64,000 nucleotides of DNA from Burkholderiaceae bacterium (lineage in GTDB: Bacteria; Pseudomonadota; Gammaproteobacteria; Burkholderiales; Burkholderiaceae_C): NCBI GenBank assembly GCA_031253795.1, contig JAIRVR010000005.1:1-64000 (forward strand), given 5' to 3'. Below are positions 33,270 to 40,843 of this stretch, in pieces. Position numbers and translations under genes: made by a program. The notes under the pieces are model-generated. The model was not told the origin of the DNA and ran no database searches. It saw only the letters and a program-made list of their open reading frames with translations. How positions within the stretch are numbered: the first letter of the stretch is position 1; every line of letters starts with the position of its first letter.

Positions 33270-33851
33270 TCAGCCGGCAGCCCGCGAGGCCGGCGCCTGC
33301 GTTTCGGAGGACAGAAGCGCCGCCAGCGCGGCAAGGCTGGCAAAGCGCTGCGTGCCCGCGGGCATGCCTGCGGGCAGCTCGCCCTCCACCGGCACTCCGG
33401 CGCTGGCCCCGGTGCAGATCAGGGACAGGCGCGCGCCCATGGCGGCGCCGGCCTGCAGATGGGCAACGCACGACCCGATGACCCACAGTTGCGCACCCTC
33501 GACGCCAAAGCGCTCGGCAATCTGCTCGAACAGCGCCGTGCCGGGCTTGCGGCAGCCGCATTCCTCGTCGGGCGCATGGGGGCAGTAGAAGACGGCGTCG
33601 ACCCGCCCCCCCGCAGCCGCCATCTCGCGGTGCATCTTCGTGTGGATGGCGTTGAGCTCGGTCACGTCGAACAGCCCGCGCCCCAGGCCCGGCTGGTTGG
33701 TGGCAACCACCACATGCCAGCCCGCACGGTTGAGCAGCGCCACGGCCTCCAGCGCTCCCGGCAGGGCCTTCCAGGCATCGGCCGAGGCGATGAAGCCCTC
33801 CTCTCCCATCGGGTTGAGGGTGCCGTCACGGTCCAGGATCGCAATTTTCAT
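33270..33851 (-). CDS. gmhB: D-glycero-beta-D-manno-heptose 1,7-bisphosphate 7-phosphatase, with altered HAD motif
   Basis: 193 aa HAD phosphatase of ADP-heptose synthesis for the LPS core. AILDRDGTLN holds nucleophile Asp7 and acid Asp9; TNQPGLGRGLF is motif II; the zinc loop CPH...CGCR has Cys90, His92, Cys98 and Cys100; Lys102 follows. But the motif expected as GDxxxD reads VIGSCVAHLQAG (124-135), with Ser127 and His131 where magnesium-binding Asp residues normally sit. The flanking sequence stays in frame. ATG 33851 gives the family start. Activity may be reduced or metal binding rearranged; see findings. Confidence 0.86.
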   Translation of the reverse strand: MKIAILDRDGTLNPMGEEGFIASADAWKALPGALEAVALLNRAGWHVVVATNQPGLGRGLFDVTELNAIHTKMHREMAAAGGRVDAVFYCPHAPDEECGCRKPGTALFEQIAERFGVEGAQLWVIGSCVAHLQAGAAMGARLSLICTGASAGVPVEGELPAGMPAGTQRFASLAALAALLSSETQAPASRAAG

Positions 33852-33906
33852 GGTCGGGTCCCAGGGTGGAAGACGCAGGGCCCGGGCGGCAGATGCCGCC
33901 ACGGGA

Positions 33907-36021
33907 TCAGGAGGCCAGGCGCGAGAGGTCGGCGACCCGGTTCATGGCTTCGTGCAAGGTGGCCAGCAGGCCCAGGCGGTTGGCCTTGAGGGCCGGGTCC
34001 TCGGCGTTGACCATCACATGCTCGAAGAAGGCATCGACGGGGGCGCGCAGCGCGGCCAGGGTCTGCAGGCTGGCAGTGTAGTCGCCGGCCGTGAACTGCT
34101 GCTGGGCCTTGGGCGCCACGGATTGCAGGGCCGCGTACAAGTCCTTTTCGGCGGCTTCGGCCAGCACGGCCGCGTTGACCTGGGCCTGCACGGCCTGGTC
34201 GGCCTTCTTGAGGATGTTGCCGACGCGCTTGTTGGCAGCGGCCAGGGCCGGGGCCTCGGACAGCTGGCCAAAGGCGCGCACGGCTTCCAGGCGCTTTTGC
34301 ACGTCGGACAGGCGTTGCGGGCGCAGGGCCAGCACGGAATCCACTTCCTGGGCCGAGAAGCCCTGCTCGCGCAGGCTGCCGGCCAGACGGTCGTAGATGA
34401 AGTCCAGCAACTGGGGCGTGGCATCCTCGATCTTGTCGCCAAAGGCCGGCAGCACGCTGACCAGCAGGGTTTCGAGGTCCAGGGCCAGGTCTTTTTCGAC
34501 CAGCATGCGGACCACACCCAGCGCATGGCGGCGCAGCGCGAAGGGATCGCGATCGCCGGTGGGCAGATTGCCGATGCCGAACATGCCGACCAGGGTTTCC
34601 AGCTTGTCGGCCAGGGCCACGACCACGCCAACCTGGCCGCGCGGCAGCTCATCACCCGCGAAACGCGGCTTGTAGTGGTCCTCGATGGCATCGGCCACAG
34701 CCAGGTCCAGGCCGTCGTTGAGGGCGTAGTAGCGGCCCATGGTGCCTTGCAGCTCGGGGAACTCGCCCACCATGTCGGTGATGAGGTCCGTCTTGGCCAG
34801 TTGCGCGGCCAGGTCGGCCTGCCGGGCCAGGTCCGTGTCGCCCAATTGGCGGGCAATGCTCTTGGCGATGGCACGCACGCGCTCCACGCGCTCGCCCTGG
34901 GTGCCCAGCTTGTTGTGGTAGACCACCTTGCCCAGCGCATCCACGCGCGAGGCCAGGGTCTTCTTGCGGTCCTGGTCGAAGAAGAACTTGGCGTCGGCCA
35001 GGCGCGGGCGCACCACGCGCTCGTTGCCGCCCGTGACGGCGCTGGCATCCTGAGGGCTGATGTTGCTGACCACCAGGAACTGGTGGGTCAGCTTGCCGGC
35101 GGTGTCCAGCAGCGGAAAGTATTTCTGGTTGGCCTTCATGGTCAGGATCAGGCATTCCTGCGGCACGTCCAGGAATTCCTTCTCGAACTCGCAGACCAGC
35201 ACATTGGGACGCTCGACCAGGGCCGTGACTTCGTCGAGCAGGGCCCCGTCCTCGATGGGACGCACGCCACCGCCCACGCGCTCGGCCGCGGCCTGCAGCT
35301 GGCGCGCGATCTCGGCGCGGCGCTCGGTGAAGCTGGCGATCACCGCACCCTCCTCGCGCAGCTGATCGGCGTAGGAATTGGCATCTCGGATGACCACGGG
35401 GTCGACGGCGGCCTCGAAGCGGTGGCCATGCGTGGCCGAGCCCGCCGTCAGGCCCAGGGTCTTGACGCCGATCAGGACCTCGGTGCCGTGCAGCACGACC
35501 AGGCCATGGGCCGGGCGCACGAAGTTGACGCTGCTCCAGCCGTCAGCCAGCTGGTAGCGCATGACCTTGGGGATGGGCAGCTTGGCGATGGCCTCATCCA
35601 GCGCCTTTTGCACGCCATCGGCCAGCAGCACGCCGCGCACGGTGGATGCATAGAACAGGGCCTCGGCCTTGCCTTCACCCTGGCGCGTCAGGCCGGCCAC
35701 GGCCTCCTCGCCGGCGCCCAGGGACGCCAGCTTCTTGATCAGGGCCGGCGTGGGCTGGCCGCCAGCGTCCAGGCCCACGGACACGGGCATGAGTTTTTGC
35801 GAGACAGCCTTGTCCTCGGCCTGGGGCAGGACTTCGGTGATGTGGGCAGCCAGGCGGCGTGGCGAGGCATAGGCGGTCAGGCGCGCTTCGCTGGAGGCCA
35901 GCAGGCCCTGGGCCTTGAGCTGCTCGAACAGCACGCCGGCAAAGGCGTCGCCCAGCTTTTGCAGCGCCTTGGGCGGCAGCTCTTCGACAAACAGTTCAAC
36001 AAGAAGATTCGATGCGTTCAT
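33907..36021 (-). CDS. glyS: Glycine--tRNA ligase beta subunit
   Basis: 704 aa, the full length usual for bacterial GlyS. NLLVELFVEELPPKALQKLG opens the protein; DAGGQPTPALIKKLASLG, GSATHGHRFEAA, RPRLADAKFFFDQDRK and GKVVYHNKLGTQGERVERV are hallmark segments, and an anticodon-binding DALR domain ends it. It pairs with GlyQ in the alpha2beta2 class II enzyme. ATG 36021 was chosen; the open frame continues upstream through the end of glyQ in another phase. gmhB follows after 55 bases. Confidence 0.96.
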   Translation of the reverse strand: MNASNLLVELFVEELPPKALQKLGDAFAGVLFEQLKAQGLLASSEARLTAYASPRRLAAHITEVLPQAEDKAVSQKLMPVSVGLDAGGQPTPALIKKLASLGAGEEAVAGLTRQGEGKAEALFYASTVRGVLLADGVQKALDEAIAKLPIPKVMRYQLADGWSSVNFVRPAHGLVVLHGTEVLIGVKTLGLTAGSATHGHRFEAAVDPVVIRDANSYADQLREEGAVIASFTERRAEIARQLQAAAERVGGGVRPIEDGALLDEVTALVERPNVLVCEFEKEFLDVPQECLILTMKANQKYFPLLDTAGKLTHQFLVVSNISPQDASAVTGGNERVVRPRLADAKFFFDQDRKKTLASRVDALGKVVYHNKLGTQGERVERVRAIAKSIARQLGDTDLARQADLAAQLAKTDLITDMVGEFPELQGTMGRYYALNDGLDLAVADAIEDHYKPRFAGDELPRGQVGVVVALADKLETLVGMFGIGNLPTGDRDPFALRRHALGVVRMLVEKDLALDLETLLVSVLPAFGDKIEDATPQLLDFIYDRLAGSLREQGFSAQEVDSVLALRPQRLSDVQKRLEAVRAFGQLSEAPALAAANKRVGNILKKADQAVQAQVNAAVLAEAAEKDLYAALQSVAPKAQQQFTAGDYTASLQTLAALRAPVDAFFEHVMVNAEDPALKANRLGLLATLHEAMNRVADLSRLAS

Positions 36022-36046
36022 GGTCTGGTGTTCTCTCGGTGCAGCC

Positions 36047-36985
36047 TCAGGCGGCCTTCTTGCCCTGTTGTTCCGCGGCCTTGGCCAGTTCGGCCAGCAC
36101 TTCCTCGGCATGGGCGCGCGGCGCCATGGGGAAGCCCAGGCGCGCACGGCTGTCCAGGTAGGCCTTGGCCACGGCACGGGCCAGATTGCGGATGCGGCCG
36201 ATGTAGGCAGCGCGCTCGGTCACGCTGATGGCGCCGCGCGCATCGAGCAGGTTGAAGGTATGGGCAGCCTTGAGCACTTGCTCGTAGGCCGGCAGGGCCA
36301 GCTGCTCGCCCATCAGGTGGTTGGCCTGCTTTTCATAGGCGCCGAAGGCCGTGAACAGGAAGTCCGCGTCCGAATGCTCGAAGTTGTAGGTGGACTGCTC
36401 GACCTCGTTCTGGTGGTAGACGTCGCCATAGCTCAGGCCGTCGGTCCAGGTCAGGTTGTAGACGTTGTCCACGCCCTGCAGGTACATGGCCAGGCGTTCC
36501 AGGCCGTAGGTGATCTCGCCCGTGGCGGGTTTGCAGTCGATGCCGCCCACCTGCTGGAAATAGGTGAACTGGGTCACCTCCATGCCGTTAAGCCAGACTT
36601 CCCAGCCCAGGCCCCAGGCACCCAGCGTGGGGTTTTCCCAGTCGTCCTCGACGAAGCGGATGTCGTTTTTCCTGAGATCGAAGCCCAGCGCCTCGAGCGA
36701 GCCCAGGTACAGCTCCAGGATGTTGTCGGGCGCGGGCTTGAGCACCACCTGGTACTGGTAGTAGTGCTGCAGGCGGTTGGGGTTGTCTCCATAGCGGCCA
36801 TCCTTGGGACGGCGGCTGGGCTGGACATAGGCGGCCTTCCACGGCTCGGGGCCCAGGGCGCGCAGGAAGGTGGCGGTGTGCGATGTACCCGCACCCACTT
36901 CCATGTCATAGGGCTGGAGCAGCGCGCAGCCCTGGTCGGCCCAGTAGGACTGCAGCTTGAGGATGATTTGTTGGAAAGTGAGCAT
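36047..36985 (-). CDS. glyQ: Glycine--tRNA ligase alpha subunit
   Basis: 312 aa. [19 protein letters not shown] is the conserved start; [38 protein letters not shown] and [16 protein letters not shown] are class II catalytic segments. It carries the aminoacylation active site and needs GlyS. ATG 36985 is the family start. First gene of the glyQ-glyS-gmhB-plsC transcript; the 335-base divergent region upstream should hold its promoter. Confidence 0.96.
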   Translation of the reverse strand: MLTFQQIILKLQSYWADQGCALLQPYDMEVGAGTSHTATFLRALGPEPWKAAYVQPSRRPKDGRYGDNPNRLQHYYQYQVVLKPAPDNILELYLGSLEALGFDLRKNDIRFVEDDWENPTLGAWGLGWEVWLNGMEVTQFTYFQQVGGIDCKPATGEITYGLERLAMYLQGVDNVYNLTWTDGLSYGDVYHQNEVEQSTYNFEHSDADFLFTAFGAYEKQANHLMGEQLALPAYEQVLKAAHTFNLLDARGAISVTERAAYIGRIRNLARAVAKAYLDSRARLGFPMAPRAHAEEVLAELAKAAEQQGKKAA

Positions 36986-37320
36986 GAGGTGTTTCAGGCT
37001 TCGCACGCAGGCCAAGGCTGCGCCGGTGAATTTAAGAGGCGGCTCGCGCCGCGCAAACGGCGATTTTAAGTCGCCGCCCGGCCGCGCGCCGTCGTGCCGG
37101 CCTGCGGCCCCACGCAGGGCTTGCCACCAGCCCGCAGCCATCAAAAAGAGAAGCGCACAACCCAGGCCCCCGCTGGACGCCCCTGCGGGCGGCATCCAAC
37201 CCTCATTTCTTGACAATTGAGCGGCCCCGCCAGTACCGCCCCACCCCACAGCCGCCATGGGGGCGCCCTAGAATGGGCCATTGCGTTTTTTCGTGGACCA
37301 CCACCGCCCCGGAGCCTGCC
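36986..37320. other. Divergent intergenic region between glyQ and the SPFH gene
   Basis: 335 bases with no gene. It contains a dyad CGGCGA and TCGCCG around an AT core (37058-37076), a consensus -35 TTGACA at 37210-37215 on the plus strand, and a -10-like TAGAAT at 37269-37274. These two hexamers are too far apart to pair, so two weak promoters or one promoter with a poor partner (GTACCG after 17 bases) are possible. On the minus strand TTAAAT upstream of glyQ may be a -10. Confidence 0.4.
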
Positions 37321-38424
37321 ATGAACCTGATGAACATCATCACCAAGCAACTGATCGAGATCATCGAATGGACCGATGACTCGCGCGACACGCTGTCCTA
37401 CCGCTGGCCCGACGACGACAAGGAAATCAAGAACGGCGCCCAGCTCATCGTGCGCGAGTCGCAGCAGGTCCAGTTCGTCTCCGCCGGCCAGTACGCCGAC
37501 CTGTTCGGCCCCGGCAAGCACACGCTGGCCACCCAGAACATCCCCGTCCTGTCCACCATCCAGGGCTGGAAGTACGGCTTCAACTCGCCGTTCAAGTGCG
37601 ATGTCTACTTCATCAACACGCGGCTGTTCACGGGCAACAAGTGGGGCACGTCCAACCCCGTGATGGTGCGCGACAAGGACTTTGGCGCCGTGCGCCTGCG
37701 CGCCTTCGGCACCTACGACTTCCGCATTGTCGAGCCTGCCAAATTCCTCAAGGAAGTGGCCGGGACCGACCAGAATTTCCGCATCGACGAATTCGCGGAC
37801 ACCATGCGCTCGCGCATCATCAGCGTCTTCACCGAATCGCTGGCCAGGGCCCAGGTGCCCGTGCTGGACGTGGCCCAGCGCTATGGCGAGCTGGGCGATG
37901 CACTGCTGCCCCTGATCAACCCGGCCATGACGGACAAGTACGGCCTGGAGATCACCAGCTTCGTGCTGGAGAACGTGTCCGTGCCGCCGGAGGTGGAGCA
38001 GGCCATCGACAAGCGCTCCAGCATGACGGCCATCGGCAACCTCAACGACTACGTCAAGTACCAGATGGGCCAGGCCATGGCCAATGGCGGCGAAGGCGCG
38101 GCCGCGGCAGCCATGCCCGCCACCATGGCCATGGGCTTCGGCATGGCCCAGGAAATGATGAAGAGCATGCAGGGCGGAGCGCCGGCCGGCCACGACAGCG
38201 CCACCGATCCCTTCTCGCCGGCAGCCGCCCAGGCAGCCCAGGCACCGGCCACGCCGGCCGCCGCCGGCCTGCAGGTGCTGACTCCGGCCCAGGCAGCCCA
38301 GGTGCTGGGCGTCAGCGAGGCCGACGTGCTGTCCGAGATCCAGGCGGGCCACCTCAAGGCGCGCCAGATCGGCAGCCAGTGGCGCATCGCCCAGAGCGCC
38401 CTCGACGAGTTCCTCAGGGGATGA
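37321..38424 (+). CDS. SPFH/band-7 protein (YdjI-like) with C-terminal excisionase-type helix-turn-helix
   Basis: 367 aa. Residues about 15-220 match the YdjI branch of the SPFH family: IIEWTDDSRDTLSYRWPDDD, KNGAQLIVRESQQVQFVSAG, GWKYGFNSPFKCDVYFINTR. No membrane helix; SPFH proteins of this branch associate peripherally. An Ala/Met/Gly-rich linker (about 250-315) leads to LTPAQAAQVLGVSEADVLSE (about 320-339) plus IGSQWRIAQSALDEFL, an excisionase/MerR-like winged helix. In Bacillus, YdjI helps place PspA at the membrane with YdjG/YdjH; a YdjG-like zinc-ribbon gene follows here, but no pspA is present. What the helix-turn-helix binds is unknown. Confidence 0.82.
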   Translation: MNLMNIITKQLIEIIEWTDDSRDTLSYRWPDDDKEIKNGAQLIVRESQQVQFVSAGQYADLFGPGKHTLATQNIPVLSTIQGWKYGFNSPFKCDVYFINTRLFTGNKWGTSNPVMVRDKDFGAVRLRAFGTYDFRIVEPAKFLKEVAGTDQNFRIDEFADTMRSRIISVFTESLARAQVPVLDVAQRYGELGDALLPLINPAMTDKYGLEITSFVLENVSVPPEVEQAIDKRSSMTAIGNLNDYVKYQMGQAMANGGEGAAAAAMPATMAMGFGMAQEMMKSMQGGAPAGHDSATDPFSPAAAQAAQAPATPAAAGLQVLTPAQAAQVLGVSEADVLSEIQAGHLKARQIGSQWRIAQSALDEFLRG

Positions 38425-38458
38425 GGCTGTCCACTCCTTTTGCCGCTTGAACCATTGC

Positions 38459-38490
38459 GGCGCCAGGCACCCCCTGGCGCCGTACGTTTT
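38459..38490 (+). terminator. Hairpin with short T-tract between the SPFH and zinc-ribbon genes
   Basis: GGCGCCAGG (38459-38467) and CCTGGCGCC (38473-38481) form a perfect 9-bp stem with a 5-base loop; TTTT follows at 38487-38490. It lies 35 bases after the SPFH stop and 15 bases before the next start, so it may act as a partial terminator setting the ratio of the two proteins. Confidence 0.5.
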
Positions 38491-38504
38491 CCAGGACCGA
38501 TGCC

Positions 38505-39671
38505 GTGAGCGCGCCCTCTCCCCGTCCCTCTGCCTCTGCCTCTGCCGGCTCCTGGGAAGCCGCAGCCGCCGCTCCGGCCATGGTGCGCAAGCACCCCTGC
38601 CCCGAATGCGGCGCCAACCTCGAATGGAATGCCCAGGCCCAGGCGCTCAAATGCCCCTACTGCGGCACGGTCGTACCCTGGAGCGAGGAAACGCGCGAGG
38701 AACTGGGCCGCGCCGTGGTCGAGCAGGACCTGGCCCAGGCCCTGAGCAACCCCCAGGCCGGCCGGGGCTGGGGCACCGAGGACCGCTACGAGGTGCAGTG
38801 CCAGAACTGCCGTGCCATCTCGGTCTTCGTGAACCGCACCGTGGCCCAGCGCTGCGACTTCTGCGGATCGCCGGCCATCGTGGCCCATGAGGAACGCAGC
38901 GACGCCATCACCCCGCAAAGCATCCTGCCCTTCAAGATCAGCGACGGCCAGATCCGCGACCGCATACGCCAGTGGTATGGCAGCCGCTGGTTTGCGCCCA
39001 ATCGTCTCAAGTCGGCCGCGCTGACCGACACCCTGCACGGGGTCTACCTCCCCTACTGGACCTTCGACGCCCATGCCAGCGCCGACTGGTGGGCCGAGGC
39101 CGGCTTCTACTACGACACCACCGAGACCTATCGGGACAGCAACGGCAACACACAGACGCGCCAGGTGCGCCATGTGCGCTGGGAGCCGGCCTCGGGCAGC
39201 CTGGTCCATTTCTTCGACGACGAGCTGGTACCCGGCACCGTGGGCGTGCACGCCCACCTGCTGCGCCAGGTCGAGCCCTTTCCCACCACCACGGACCTGC
39301 AGCCCTATACGCCCGAATTCGTGCGCGGCTGGACCGTGGAGCGCTACCAGGTCGACCTGGGCAAGGCGGCCCAGCTCAACATCGAGGACATGGACGAGCA
39401 GCTGCGCGCCATGTGCGCCCGCCAGGTGCCCGGCGACACCTATCGCAACCTGCAGATGCAGCGTGACTACCAGGGCCGTACGTTCAAGCATGTGCTCGTG
39501 CCGGTCTGGCTGGTGGGCTATACCTATGGCAGCCGGACCTTCCAGATCGTGGCCAACGGCTACACGGGCCAGATCGCGGGCGAGCGCCCTTACAGCGCCC
39601 TCAAGATCACGCTGGCCGTGCTGGCCACCATCGCGCTGCTGGCGCTGCTGTGGGTGCTGTTCGGGCAGTAG
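38505..39671 (+). CDS. Double zinc-ribbon, C-terminally membrane-anchored protein (YdjG-like)
   Basis: 388 aa. First zinc ribbon Cys32/Cys35/Cys50/Cys53 (CPECG and CPYCG), second Cys99/Cys102/Cys117/Cys120 (CQNC and CDFCG). A large soluble region with LPYWTFDAHASADWWAEAGF and VLVPVWLVGYTYGSRTFQIV follows; one membrane helix near 366-386 ends it. The layout is that of TFIIB-zinc-ribbon proteins often called primosomal-protein-like, including Bacillus YdjG. The start taken is GTG 38505 with AGGA upstream; ATG 38580, just before the first ribbon, is an alternative. It very likely works with the SPFH protein at the membrane; function unknown. Confidence 0.8.
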   Translation: MSAPSPRPSASASAGSWEAAAAAPAMVRKHPCPECGANLEWNAQAQALKCPYCGTVVPWSEETREELGRAVVEQDLAQALSNPQAGRGWGTEDRYEVQCQNCRAISVFVNRTVAQRCDFCGSPAIVAHEERSDAITPQSILPFKISDGQIRDRIRQWYGSRWFAPNRLKSAALTDTLHGVYLPYWTFDAHASADWWAEAGFYYDTTETYRDSNGNTQTRQVRHVRWEPASGSLVHFFDDELVPGTVGVHAHLLRQVEPFPTTTDLQPYTPEFVRGWTVERYQVDLGKAAQLNIEDMDEQLRAMCARQVPGDTYRNLQMQRDYQGRTFKHVLVPVWLVGYTYGSRTFQIVANGYTGQIAGERPYSALKITLAVLATIALLALLWVLFGQ

Positions 39672-39702
39672 GCGCCGCGGGCGCTGCCTGCTCGCGGAGT
39701 CA

Positions 39703-40818
39703 TCACCATGCGCTCCATACTTCCTCGGCCAGGCCGAAGGCCGTGCTGGCACCCGAGCCGCCCGTGACCGCCACCACGCGCGTGGCTTCGTCGGGGGCAT
39801 GCACCAGGCAGGGCACGTCGGGGGCACTGGGGTAGACGCCCACCCAGCGCTCCACGACCTGCGCATCCTGCATATGCAGGGCCTCGGACAAGTGGCGCAG
39901 CATCAGGCGGTCCACGGCATCGCTGGCGAACGGAGAGACGGCCGCGCCATAGTGGTGAGAATCACCCACCACCAGGCTGCCATCGGCGCTTTGCACGGCG
40001 ATCAGGTGGATGCCATGGGACAGGCTCTCGCCCTCTTCCCGCTCCAGCTCGGCGCGCAATGCCGCGGCCTCGGGCAGGGCGCTGTAGCCTTCGTAGCGGA
40101 CCATGCTCAGGTCGCCCATGACCGAGCCCTGGAGCTTCAGGCCCGGCTGCGGCCGCACACGCAGCATCTGCAGCTGGCATTGCTGCAGCCGGTGTGGCGT
40201 CCACAGGTCCGCGAACAGGCCGCCGGGATCGGCGTTGTGGCATACCACGACACGCTCGCCGTGGTAGAGGGCACGCGAAGTGCGCACCTGCGGGGCCTGC
40301 ACCTCGAGCACGGCTTCGCCGAAGCGCAAATCCACGCCCAGCGCACGGTCCAGCCACTGCGCCAGTCGGGGAATGGCCGTGCGCGACTCCACGCGCAACT
40401 CGTGGGGGCTGTAGAGCACGGCGGCCAGGCCCTCGGTGCGCAGCGCCGCATGGCGCCCGGCCGCCTCGGCCGGCGTGAGCAGCTCGCAGCGCTGGCCCAT
40501 TTCCGTGCCCAGAAAGGCATGGACCACGGCCTCGGCCGCGCTGCGCCGCGCCGTCAGCCACAGGCCCCGGTGCAGCACCTCGATGCCCGCCTGGGGCGCG
40601 ATCTCGGCCCAGACATCGCGTGAGCGCATGGCCCGGCGCCAATGGGCGCCGGCCTGCTGTCCCGTGACGGTGACGAAGCCGAAGTTGCGGATGGAGGCGG
40701 AGATGCAGGCCGCGTCGCGCTCGATGACGAGCACGCTGCGGCCACGGCGCGCAGCCGCATAGGCGTGGGCCAGGCCGACAATGCCGGCCCCCACCACGAT
40801 CAGGTCGTAGTTCTTCAT
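39703..40818 (-). CDS. FAD-dependent amine oxidase, aminophosphonate-linked family
   Basis: 371 aa, a DAO-fold flavoprotein: GAGIVG at residues 10-15 binds FAD, ERDAACISASIRNFGFVTV follows, and VVAVTGGSGASTAFGLAEEV closes the cofactor site near the C-terminus. It looks like the glycine-oxidase relatives that travel with phosphonatase-like enzymes and aminophosphonate transporters, thought to oxidise aminoethylphosphonates to phosphonoacetaldehyde-type products. That fits the aminoethylphosphonate-type importer immediately upstream on the same strand. No C-P hydrolase gene is nearby. ATG 40818 starts the Rossmann fold. Substrate is inferred. Confidence 0.78.
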   Translation of the reverse strand: MKNYDLIVVGAGIVGLAHAYAAARRGRSVLVIERDAACISASIRNFGFVTVTGQQAGAHWRRAMRSRDVWAEIAPQAGIEVLHRGLWLTARRSAAEAVVHAFLGTEMGQRCELLTPAEAAGRHAALRTEGLAAVLYSPHELRVESRTAIPRLAQWLDRALGVDLRFGEAVLEVQAPQVRTSRALYHGERVVVCHNADPGGLFADLWTPHRLQQCQLQMLRVRPQPGLKLQGSVMGDLSMVRYEGYSALPEAAALRAELEREEGESLSHGIHLIAVQSADGSLVVGDSHHYGAAVSPFASDAVDRLMLRHLSEALHMQDAQVVERWVGVYPSAPDVPCLVHAPDEATRVVAVTGGSGASTAFGLAEEVWSAW

Positions 40819-40843
40819 GGTCTGAACGGAAAAGGAAAAGGTT

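Noticed and set aside
31601-33481. 626-codon open frame antisense to the metallopeptidase and plsC genes
   Set aside because: It spans two well-supported genes on the opposite strand and has no motif of its own.
33640-36228. 862-codon open frame antisense to glyS
   Set aside because: GlyS is unmistakable on the other strand; the opposite frame has shadow-type composition and no recognisable domain.
38272-38424. Excisionase-like sequence as a sign of a prophage or integrated element
   Set aside because: It is the C-terminal domain of the SPFH protein, in frame; there is no integrase, attachment site or phage gene nearby.
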